Of a stretch of DNA of 64,000 nucleotides, positions 27,062 through 39,700 are shown in pieces. The stretch's first letter is position 1. Each line of letters opens with the position of its first letter. The stretch is taken from the NCBI RefSeq assembly GCF_037176765.1, contig NC_090034.1, positions 95,952,500 through 96,016,499 of the forward strand, given 5' to 3'. Source of the DNA: Anolis sagrei. Its lineage: Eukaryota > Chordata > Lepidosauria > Squamata > Anolidae. Made by a program: the position numbers and the translations under genes. The notes under the pieces are model-generated. The model searched no databases. It was not told the origin of the DNA and worked only from the letters and a program-made list of their open reading frames with translations.

Positions 27062-30000
27062 TCTCGGGCGAGGGGGGCGCGGGAGGAAGGCGGAGGGGGG
27101 CAGCAGGTAGGTGACAGGACGGGGGGCAGAGGAGGGGGGCCCAGCCCAGGCTGTACTCTCTCAGCATCTCCACAGGCCCTTCTTCTTGGTTATTCTCCGT
27201 AATGTGTTCCGATATCACTCTTAAATACACAAAGAAGAGCCCAGAGTCAAGGCAGGAGAGTCTAAAGCAGGCCTGGGCCAACTTGGGCCCTCCAGGTGCT
27301 TTGGACTGCAACTCCCATAATTCTTAAAAGCCTCAGGCCCCTTCCTTTCCCCCCTCTAAGCCAGATTTGGGTAAACTTTGGCCCTCCAGGTGTTTTTGGA
27401 CTCCAATTCCCACCATTCCTACAAGCCTCAGGTCCCTTCCTTTCCCCCATCTAAGCCAGATAAACTTGGGCCCTCCAGGTGTTTTGGACTCCAATTCCCA
27501 CCATTCCTACAAGCCTCAGGCCCCTTCCTTTCCCCCATCTAAGCCAGGTAAACTTGGGCCCTCCAGATGTTTTGGACTCCAATTCCCACCTTTCCTAACA
27601 GCCTCAGGCCCCTTTCTTTCCCCCCTCTAAGCCAGATTTGGGTAAACTTGGGCCCTCCAGGTCTTTTGGACTGCAACTCCCACCATTCTTAACAGTCTCA
27701 GGCCCCTTCCTTTCCCCCCTCAGCCGCTTAAGTCCAAAAGACCTGGAGGGCCCAAGTTGGGCCTGCGCTACAATATTATTATTATTATTATTATTATTAA
27801 CTTTATTTGTACCCCGCTAGCATCTCCCGAAGGACTCGATGCGGCTTACACGGCCGAAGCCTCAAACACAATACAAAAGAAAACATAGCACAACAGTAAA
27901 CAAAGCAAATCAAAACAATTAAGCAAAATAAATCACTATATAGTAGCAAATTCCAATCTCAAATTCTGCCTTATCTCATCTCCCTCCTTTTTCCACCCTC
28001 TTTTTGGGGAGGCACGATTTTGTTCCTCCCATCATTAATAATCACTTTTTTAAAAGTAAGTTTTCAAAATTGAAAATTGCACCATAAGTACAATAGGGAC
28101 TGGGTGGCCCTTGTACTGTTTTTGTAGTTTTAGGACTTTGTGGTTCTAGGATTCAATAATACCACATTATTATTATTATTATTATTATTATTTTGTAGGT
28201 TAAGGTAAAAGTTTCCCCCTGACATTAAGTCCAGTCGTGTCCGACTCTGGGGTGTGGTGCTCATCTCCATTTCTAAGCTGAAGAGCTAGCGTTGTCCGTA
28301 GACGCCTCCAAGGTCATGTGGCCAGTATGACTGCATGGAGCGCCGTTACCTTCCCGCTAGAGTGGTACCTATTGATCTCACATTTGCATGTTTTCGAACT
28401 GCTAGGTTGGCAGAATTATTATTTTATACATAACTAGATTAGTACACAGCAAACAAGATCACTATGCTGGTTTTTATAGTCACTCACATGTCGGACACTT
28501 CCCAAGTGTTGAGGACTGTGTGATGTATTGGCGAATAATGCGTGCAAATCTGAGTAATATGGCTTTTTGTAATTTTGTCAGCACTGACAAGTGTAGTGTA
28601 GGCCAAGGTCTGGTGGCGCCGTGGGTTAAACCGCTGAACTACTGAACTTGCTGACCAAAAGGCCAGCGGTTCAAATCCAGGGAATGGGGTGAGCTCCCAC
28701 TGTTAGGTCCAGCTTCTGTCAACCTAGCAGTTTGAAAACATGCAGGTGTGAGTAGATTGATAGGTACCGCTTCTACGGGAAGGTAAGGTGCTCCATGCAG
28801 TCATGTGGCCACACGACCTTGGAGGCGTCTATGGACAACGCCGGCTCTTCGGCTTAGAAATTGAGACGAGCACCCCCCCCCCCTCCCCCAGAGTCGGGCA
28901 CAACTAGACTTGATGTCAGGGAAACCTTTACCTTTACTTACAGTAACAAATCATAATGTACACTTCTGGCTTGTGCCATTCGCCCTCCCATCTCCAAGTT
29001 GAAGACATTAACGGACACATTAAATAGGTTATTCTATCCCTCCCTCCATCACCAGGATTTTTGTCTTCATCTCCCCCCACCCCCCCACCCCATCACTACT
29101 ACTAGTAGTGGCTATTCTATTAAAAAGAGCAGGGTAACAAATCACAATTACAATTCTGCCTTACCCAGCCTCCCCGAATCCCAGGAGAGGCTACTTTTCT
29201 TTCAGTTCTCTCACTCTGGACATTTGTACCAAAACTTTGGTAGTATTAATTAATTAATAATAAAAACTTGATTTATACCCTACCCTTTCTTCCTGGAGGG
29301 AGTCAGGGTGGTTTCCAAAGTATAACAGAAATGGCAAACATTAATTGCCAGGAACAAATAAACAACAATCATAATGAAACATGAAGTAAATTAAACTAAA
29401 TATAACTTATAAGCAACAGAACTTAACCAAGGATAAACTAAATAAATGTAACACAATTGGTCAAATCAACATCAATACATTAAAAGCCTAATAAAATATA
29501 TCACAACAGCCTGATAATATTGATATTGTGCTATGCTAATAATGTAATATATTGTATGAGATATATATATATATCTTGTAAGCAGTTCTGAGTCCCCTTC
29601 GGGGTGAGAAGGGCGGCATATAAATGCTGCAAATAAATAACAAACAGCAGGCTAAGGTAGGTATTAGATGTCTAGGTGAGGATGTGTATGTCGTTTACTT
29701 AATTAAATAAAAGAGCTTGTTTGAGGCTGGATAGAAACCATTTATTAGCTATATCTGGCAGAGTAACAGACCTTTGGGATGCTAACCAGGAGAGAGATGG
29801 CTGCAGTATTGGGTGGGGGGGGGGGTCTCTTCATCCCGCCCCCTCTTCTGTCCCTCCTTCCTCTCCAAGGAGTCCTCTTTTACATGTGATGCAGGGGTTG
29901 GGTTGGTAAGTAATCTCTTTTATTGAATAATTCATTGTGTGCCTTGTTCCTTTATTTTTCCCTGCCACAGACAAAAAAGGCTGTTAAGTCAGTAAGCATT

Positions 30001-33000
30001 ACAATGAAGCAGAACTCTGCCCCTTTCTGTTGATCTGATTGGTGCACATTCCATGTGTGGTATTGAGGAAAGTACTCACAAAAGCACGCACTCATCCATA
30101 TTTTTCCCCCAGTTGTTTTCTTTAAAAGTCCAAAGCCCTGTTATGTTTGCAGGTGAATGAAACCTTCCCCACTCCACTGGCCCTCCCAAAGCAAAGTGCT
30201 GTGTTGTTCCAGCTTGAGTTTTCATCTAGATGCTTTTCCTGCAAACTCCCATCTTCATTCCATTCTGTGCAAAGTGGACTCAAATTGCACTTGGTGCAGG
30301 ACATTCTGCCTGATAAACAGCAAAGGTGTTTCAGAAAACAATCAGCAGCTCTAAAGTGTAACCAATCACAGTGTTCCCAAAGTCATTGCACACTCTTTTT
30401 CCCTTTCCCTCTGTTGAGGGTTTTTTGGTAATCAGTAGTCATGTACAGTATAAGCACAGTGTTGGCATTCCTTTTCAGTGTCCTGTTGTAACCCACATAA
30501 TCTGTGAAAAGTTCGTGTTTTGTTCATCACACAAATTAAGTGAATCCGAATTAAAATTGTCTGTGGTGTACATTAGGCTCTGTTCACCAAATCCATTGTT
30601 TTCCAAATCCCATGTATTAAACAAGACCATACACTTTGACCCACAGTGCAGTGTTCCATTTATTCTGAGTGGAAAGCAAAACATTTTATGAGTGCCACAA
30701 ATTCATTTACATAACATGTTGGCTTGTATATTTTTCAATTTGCCTTTCCTCCAGTTTGAAAAAGTCGGAAACATTCATGAAACAAAAAGGAAAGAGCAGG
30801 AAATGTGGTTTTAAATTTTAAAAGTGCAACTCACACTCACAAATTATTACCCTTCCATTTTTTCTTCGTGTTCTTCCTCTTACTTTGTGATGTCTCATAT
30901 CTTCACATGTGAATCAGTATCAAAGCTACTGGTTTGACTAGAATTTTCCAGAGTCCATTCCTAATCACTACTCCACCTCTGAAATCCAGAGTAGATTCAG
31001 CCATTTGGAAGTTAAGACATACAGCCTTGGCAAACAATTGAACCCATTTTCCTTTGAAGCAATAATTTCATAATAGTCTAAAGAAGGGGTCCTCAAAATT
31101 TTTAAACAGAAGGCCAGGTCACAGTCCCGCAAACTGTTGGACGGCCGGGTTATAATTTGAGAAAAAGCACAAATTAATTCCTATGCACATTGCACATATC
31201 TTATTTGTAGTGCAAGAAACACTTTAAAACAATACAATAATTAAATTGAAGAACAATTTAAACAAATATAAACATTCGTTTTTCAATGGGATGTATGGAC
31301 CTGGTTTTGGCTGTTGTTATGTGCTTTCAAGTAGTTTCAGACGTAGGTTGACCTTGGAGGGCCGGGTAAATGACCTTGGAGGGCCGTATCCGGCCCTCGG
31401 GCCTTAGTTTGAGGACCGCTGGTCTAAAGGTATGAGTTCTGCCATTAGTTGGTAGCACGAAAGCCCACACTTTCGGAGATTAAAAGTATAGCAGTTTTAC
31501 ATTTCCTTATGACTAGTTTTTCAGCAAACTCTACAAATTTGCAACTTTAGCTGAAGATGTCATAGGCAGCTGAATCCATGTAAAGAAGTGGATATGACTC
31601 AGTAAAACAGAAAAGGGATGACAGTAAAATGGTACGAAGAGTTGCAGGAGACTTGAACTTTGAACAGAGGCATGCGTAAACTTAGAATGTAGATTATCTT
31701 AAATTTATCTTTCATTGTTATTAGCATCTATGTGGAACTTTCCCACCGTGCTCAAAGCACTTCACACATTAAGGGAGGCTTGGAAACCAAGGCTTTGTAA
31801 GGGTTGCAGAGAAAAATGCAGGATGTGTACAAAGACATTTTCAGTATTTCACAAGGGAGCATGAATTTTAGTTGAAAAGTACAAGGTCATTTGTACCATC
31901 AGGATTGATTATGTACCCGGCAGTCTTGCCTCTTACATAACCTTTCTAAATGGAAAGTGATTAAGTTAGGAATTCCAGTTGAGCATCTTATGACGGTATA
32001 GCTGGCAAATTCCATAAAACACGTGCATTTTTGCCTGTAACAGAGTTGCAGAAAGAAGGGGAGAATTTTATCTTGGCAAGCTTTTTTACTCATCCACTGC
32101 AGTCAGTGCTTGGGGCTGGTGAAGGCCTAGCTGGTATTTACTGAACTTGTAGTTGTGCTCCACTACTCCAACCCCTGGAGTGATGTCCCCTGTTGAGTCT
32201 TGCACATGTATACTTGACATCTTCCACAAATGTCATGAGCCAGCTTTAGGAGGAATAGTGTAAAAAAAAAAAAAAGCAAATTAACACAGACAGCAATAGG
32301 TTTATTAACTGGCTGTTTAAACAGCCATTACAAAGATGGGTGGGATATGAATTTCTGTGTCAAAGTAGGCCCTAATCCCTCAGATACCTCTTTAACTTTA
32401 GACAGATCGTAGATAAATAGTTCTTGAATCATATAGAGGTTGAGGAGCCAGAGCTGAGTGATTAGGAGAGAGGATTGTTGCTGAGTGCTCTCTTTTGAGA
32501 TGCTGTGTCTGAGGAATCTAAAAATCAGTAACATGAAAGTTAGATTACTTTTGGCAAAGATCAAACTATTCATGAGAAGAATCCTGCATGCATCATTAAT
32601 TCTCGTGGCAGAATCTTTTAATAGTTATCCCAGCAGTTTTCACCCTTCTCTATACTTTTGTTGGTTCATCAATCCATAGAAACTGGTTCTGTCAAATATT
32701 ATTTTTCAGATTCAGAGCTCAATAGATTACTTTTGGATTAGAGAACGCTCTTTGGGTGTTCCAACAACTGCAGTAGGGCCCCATCCCTTCAACTAATTTC
32801 TCTACAGCAGTGGTTCTCAACCTGTGGGTCCCCAGGTGTTTTGGCCTACAACTACATTGGCATAATGAAGAAAGGAATAAAAGTAGGATATAAATAACGT
32901 AGTATTGTACTTCCCTTATAAAATCCCACAATGTGATTAGATTAAGATTCAAGTGGATATTTTTGTGGATTTTTTTTTCCATCTTTGACTTCGCAAAAAT

Positions 33001-33716
33001 CATTTCAAAAGTTCTATTTGCTGGGCAAAAAATATAAGAATTTATGCACAGCTGTCAAATTTTGAAACTTTTTTGCAAAAGAAATATGTATGCACCATAT
33101 ATATTGGATTTTGCCTCAAAACCACACTTTGGCTTAGAAAAAAAATGCCTCAAAAGCAAATTTGGGGTTGGGGGATCACAGAAAGTCCTAAAATGTGAAA
33201 AATCTCATAGTATCTTGTAGTTCTTGACTGTCCACCCACCATCCGAGTGTTTTGGTGTGTTGAAACACCTTTTCTTGTTAGGGACTAGAAAACATCTAGG
33301 TGTTCTTCACATCTCTAGGCTCAGAAATACTGTGACCATTTCTGATCCAAAGGGTATTATAGGGTTAAAAAGTTGCAAAAAAGATTGGAGAAAATTTCGC
33401 CCAAGGAACAGGCCACATGAGGTTTAGAAAAGAGATAAAGAACGCATGAGACAGATGTGTAAAATAAGGCATGAGGTTGGAAAAGGGTGAAAGGAAGGTT
33501 TTCTTATCCTTTCATATTGGAGCGCAGCTGAAGTTGAATAATAGGGGATTCAGGACAGATAGAACCAATTACTGCTTTGCTCATCTTAAGGTTAAACTCT
33601 GAAATTTGGTGTACATGTAATGGTGATGGCTGCCAATTTGAGCAATTTAAAAGGAATCTTGATCAGCGTTCATTAATATATATGTGTGTGTGTATGTATA
33701 TGTGTGTGTGTGTATG

Positions 33717-33753
<37 letters not shown>

Positions 33754-36700
33754 TCTCCAATAACAGAGCTAATGTTCCTAGGTTTAGTCATTGCTGGGGT
33801 ACGTAAGCAGGAGAGTGCTGTTTTTCTCACGTCCTGCTAAGGGGCTTTCCATTGTGACAGCTGCTTGGTCCCCGTGGGAAGGGAATCCTGGACTGGAGAG
33901 GTCATTGTTTTGACTGATCCAGCATTGCTTTTCTTGTATTCCAATAATATTGTGGGCCATATCTCAAGCATACATGAACCATTGATTTTCTAGGGTCCAG
34001 AAACACTTAATGCTATAATGTACGGCTTTAACCCTGAGTTCTGATTGTCATAGATCTAATCATCTATTTGCACAGAGGCAGTGCAAGAGAGAAATACCTC
34101 CCCCTTTACATTGCAATACAGTTGTGTCCTCTTCTAAGTAGTTTGCAATGTGTGTGTTTTCCCGGCTTTCACCTTCCCACAGAGCCCCCGGTGGCGCAGT
34201 GGGTTAAACCCCTGTGCCGGCAGGACTGAAGACCGACAGGTCGCAGGTTCAAATCCGGGGAGAGGCAGATGAGCTCCCTCTATTAGCTCCAGCTCCTCAT
34301 GTGGGGACATGAGAGAAGCCTCCCACAAGGATGATAAAAACATCAAATCATCTGGGCGTCCCCTGGGCAACGTCCTTGCAGACGGCCAATTCTATCACAC
34401 CAGAAGTGACTTGCAGTTTCTCAAGTCGCTCCTGACACGACAAAAACAAAAAAAAACAAAACCTTCCCACCAACATAGCTTTCTGAATTGAGATTTGGAA
34501 GAAGCATTTTTGTTGTTTCTGTCAAATTTGAGCACCAAGTGAGAAGGCAGAAATCATTGTCTCAGCTATAAGTTAGATGTAAACCAGTCTCTGTAATCAA
34601 GTAAAAGCTGGATTTGTGAGTCCAGATGAGTAAAAGAGGACACACATACCATTTCCTTAATCAGCTTCCATCCTGCAGTTTTGGCCTCCTTTGATTGCTG
34701 GTGTACTTCTCTTGTAGTCAATCCCATTCAAAATTTCATTTAAGCCACTATGTCTTCCTTTTTGTATCTATCTTGTACTCTCTTGAGCCCTCTTGGTCTC
34801 ATCTCCTGTTCTTTACTTCCTTATCCCATGCCTGGAAGATCTTTCCACGTTGACTCCATGTCTCTTGAGTCAGTTCCCAGTCTTTTTCTGCCGATCTCCA
34901 TGTGGTGTCCTGACCAAGCTTCATTGATTCTCTTCACCTTTCCCCAAACATATGACCTTTATAGGCTTTACCTCTTGCTACCAATGGCATGACTGGCACA
35001 AAATCTATATCATTGTAGCTGAGCTGTATGTTGTTGCCCTGTATTGCTTCTTGCTGTGGCTTCCCAGGACAATTGGAAGAACCCATTTTTGTCCTCTTCA
35101 CAGTCAGGAGTTATTTGGACAATTCCTGTCTCATGTATCTATTCCAACAGATTTCAGTTGTGTAATCAGTGAGGTCATACAGGCGATTATGATGTAATAC
35201 ATTATGTGACGTGCAGGGTTCTGAATTGTAGTAAGCGGGTTGGATACTGTGGTGGACCAACCACAGGGCGAGCAATTGTCCTCAGTATCAGCTTTAACTT
35301 TTGAAACCCCCATAGCCACATGGCAACCTCGCTACTTTGCTCTATAACCAGAGTGAACATGTATGGCAAGCTCTATACTGAAGTCAACAGAGCCCTGTAA
35401 CTTTCAGTAATAATAATTAGAGTTGTTGAATTGCTTTTCACACAGCTTTGAGCCACTAAGTTTTTGATCACTTTAATATTTTTGTTTGGACCACATTGAA
35501 TGCTAGCATAATCTGGCTGCAATTCTAAACACACTTGCTAGGGAGAAAGCCCCAGTATGAACACAGTAGGACTTATCTCTGACTAAGCAAGCATAAATTG
35601 GTATTATAAGCCTGTAGGTCTTTCAAAGTTCAATCCTTTAAAGCATCTCATATTCCCAAATTAAGTATGTTGTGTTCATGTCCAAGGGAAATATTTAGGT
35701 GAATGGGACTGGCTAACAGCGATAAGAACCCTCAAAATCATGACTTCATCTTTGCTGAAAACATATTTATATTTCTCCAAATCCCCCTTTTGCTGGAAAT
35801 TGTTGTGTTTAGTGCTCTCTTAGTTTTGGGTTTTTTAGAAGTTGAACAAGTAGAGCTGATTGTGTTGTTTTCTGGCATTGTGTTGCCAGATTTGATTCTG
35901 TTTAGTTCTTAGGAACAGCAATTGTATACTTATCCATTTGTGGAAGTGTAGCAAATAGTTCTGGAGATTGCTAGTAGGTTTTGTTCATTCCCCGTCCAAG
36001 ATAGCACAATGCCTTTGAAAGTAGAGGCATGTTACAGTTAATAATAATCCCTTGAGTAACAGAAAAGCAAGTGCCTATAGTCAGATGGTAGAAAAAATGG
36101 AATTATATGTAGGCTTTTAGAAGTGTTTTGATAGGCTTTATGAAGAAAGTTGTGTTGAAAAAACATTTACTGAGCAATAAGAACACCTCTGATGTCCTCC
36201 ACAATATTTCTAGTACACGAAATGTTCAGTGCAGCATCTGGTATTCATTATAAGGCAGAAAAAATTCTATAGAGAGAAACAATGCAAACCACATTTGATT
36301 CTCTTGCTGCCCACACTCCGGAAACAGTTCTGTCAGTAATAACCATGAAGCCAAATCTTGGCTTTAAATATACAGAACTCTTAGTAGTGGCTTTCTGCAA
36401 GCATTCTGGAATAGATGCAAGCAGGTGTGAGTGTCTGTGTTCCTCCAGCCACTCTGTATTGTATGAAACTAGATGCCTTTCTCAAATGCCCATTTTAAAC
36501 ACTGGAAGCCAGATTGAAAAAATGAAGATCTTGATACATTGGTCTCAATTTATAAGCATACAGCATAATTCTAGGATAGGAAGATAGTGGTGGTTCTTAC
36601 TTAAATGAACATTTCATAGTCACTTGACAATATCTTTTAATAATATAAAGTTCCTGGTAACTTCTGACATGGAGATAATGAAAACACAACCCCACCCCTA

Positions 36701-39700
36701 GACACATACATATACACAGTCTACTAATTGTGGCAAAATAGACTGAAATTTTATTATTTCATCAATTTATTTTGTTATGAGCTACATTTCTGGCATAAAC
36801 ATTGTTTCTGTTAAAAGCAACATGTACAGCAATCCTGAGCTATTAGTTTTGTGTCTTGAATTAGGACTTGTTAAGTATTTTTGAATGACATTGATTAAAT
36901 TTATTTATTTATTTACGACATTCATAAATTACATGATTTGTGTAATCTGGCTGAAAATCACTTCACAGATTATCTTGAAACTCGTATAAAATACAATGCA
37001 TTTACTATTACCTGCTCAGAATATAACTTTGAAGAAATTGGTTAAAATTCAGATTTGGAATCAGTTTGTTAAAATCTGGGACTTAATTTTCTTATAAACT
37101 CTGAAATCCCACTGATTTCAATGAGTTTAATTTCATCTACTCTAAATGTGTCTAGATTTTTCTCTATACCAAGCTCATGTATAAGCTTGAATCATAACCA
37201 CTATTCAAAAATGATACAAAAATATATTCCAAGTCAAATCATCTTTATATGTTCTTGTACAAATCAAACTATAGCTGAAACCAGGGGTCCTCAAACTAAG
37301 GCCCAGGGGCCAGATGGAGCCCTCCAAGGTCATTTACTCAGCCCTCGCTCAAGGTCAATCTCAGTCTGTAATGTCTTGAAAGCACAACAACAACAACAAT
37401 CCTATCTCATCAGCCAAAAGCAGGCCCACACCTCCCATTGAAATACGAATAAGTTTATATTTGTTAAAATTGTTCTTAATTTTAATTATTGTATTGTTTT
37501 TAAGTGTTTTTTGCACTACAAATAAGATATGTGCAGTGTGCACAGGAATTCATTCATGTTTTTTTTCAAATTATAATCTGGCCCCCCAACAGTTTGAGGG
37601 ATCTGACCTGGCCCTCTGTTTAAAAAGTTTGAGGGCCCCTGGCTGAAACCATCAGGGGCTTTTTTTTTTGTCCAGCTGTGAATAGCCAAAGCAATACTCT
37701 TGTGTTCATTGCTTAGAAGTAAGTTCTATTGAGCTCAGTGGGGTTTATGTCTGAGTCGGATTACATAGAAAGAGGCAATTGTATCCCTTTTATTGAATAT
37801 TCTTCTATCACTAATATCTTAGAAAGGCAATGTGGCTATATTGTATGGCAGGAGTGAGTAGGCATCCACCAATATATTAGTAGCCAATATGAAGGGAATT
37901 TCTTTTCTTAGTTCTTTACCATACGTTCAGTGCACCATAGATTTAAAGGCTGTTATTATGACAACTAATAGAACTACAAGTGACCTTAAGGAGATCAGCT
38001 TACTAGTTTTGCTTTCAGATAGATGAAATCAACATGCTTGCCTAGTGTCTACAGTCCTTCTGCTACAATCGAAGATCAACAGTGTGCTAAACAGTGCTCA
38101 GATGTTATCAGGCACCTTTTGGTCTTTTCCCATTAAGTGCTTGTCACTTTTGTTGGCTACATAAGAACACCAGGCAATAAAAAAGGGACAGTGTGTACTT
38201 TCTGATCCATTTTGCCACCTCAGAGTGAGAAACAGAATACACCTATGTTCCTAATCAAGGAGTCAAGCAAATGCAATCCCATGTAATGTTCAAAAAACAA
38301 TACAATCATCTAGTAATCTACTGATGTTTGTCTCCCGTGAGAGAGAGGCTGTGGTTGTTATGCCTTAGTCGCAACTGGATATAAGTTATAGCTCACCTAA
38401 AGGGCCACCTGCATTTGTTTTCCAGTATTTTATTCTCCTAGTTCCTGTACTAGGTAGCAATTTATTTTCAGTAAGAGAGAGTGGTGCTTTTATTGAATGT
38501 CATTCTGGCTTTGGACTGGAGATCAAAGTGCTGGATAATTTTAGGATTTTCATGTTTAAAAAACATGGATTTTTTTATCTTGAGAGTAAAGGAAAGGTTC
38601 CTTCTTGGTGCTACTTTTCTGTGTGCTCTTGGAAGGTCCCCTTTAAAATTGCCTTTTCAGTGATAACAGCAGGTTCATGACAAAGGGAAATTCCAGTTTC
38701 TGTTTGAATAACAAATGGCCAAGGTAGCTTCCTGCTTTTATTTCATCTTGCAGAGAGAGTATTGCAAGCAAGCAAAGTTTATTGAATAGTCTATTGACCA
38801 CATCAACATTAAAAACAAAAACAGACACATGCACAAACAGACAACAATCACCATCCCAAGACCCCCACAACAGCGAACCAACACACATTAGGTTAAAAGA
38901 TAACTATAAATATTATCATTAAAATGTCAAGATAAAATTTCATACCACAAAAATTAAAAACGAAGTTTAAAATGAAGGTAAAAATAGACCAGCTATTACA
39001 CAATCCCAAGCCACTTCAGATATCTGCGTCACCCCTACAGTTTACCCCAGTCGCCTCTAGATATGCAGTTCTCAGCTGTGTTGCTTTATGAAGGAAAAGG
39101 GCTGTTTGGTGTGTTATCTTAGCATTCTGGCCAGCCATGAAGAATGTAGTTTTGATATGGGGTTCCCAGTGAGTCTTCTGTGTGATGAATGGTCCGAGGT
39201 ATTGATTTCTCTCTTTGTTGTACAAAATACAATTAAACATTACATGGGTAATATCCTCTACCTCTGTCGCCCCACAGATACAGAAACGCTCATTATATGG
39301 AACTTGGTTAAACCTTCCGTGTTTAACCATTGTATCTGTCTGTTCAAATCGGGTTCTAGTGAATACCCTCCTTAGATGTTTAGTATTCAGCTGTTTGAAA
39401 AGTATGTTTAAAGCGACTTAACCATTTCAGTGAGCTGGCTTTACTACGGGTGGCAATGTCTTTCTGAACTTCTATATCCTGTATTCGTTGTGCCACCATT
39501 TTTTGATCTAATTCCTCTAGAAGATTTGGGTATAGAATTGGAAGTCCACAAGTCCTGATGTATTTTGTCAGTTGCACTAGCCAAGCAGAGAGAGTATTTT
39601 TAATTGCAGTGGTTGGATTTTTGGGATATTACATGCATGTTTGTGTCCCCTTTCAGATTCTTGGAGCTAGAGCAACCCATCTGATGTTGTTGAACTACAG

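Noticed and set aside
27001-27106. Exon 1 extended to the strong donor at 27106
   Set aside because: Phase 1 at that site shifts exon 2 out of frame and reaches a stop at about 40185.
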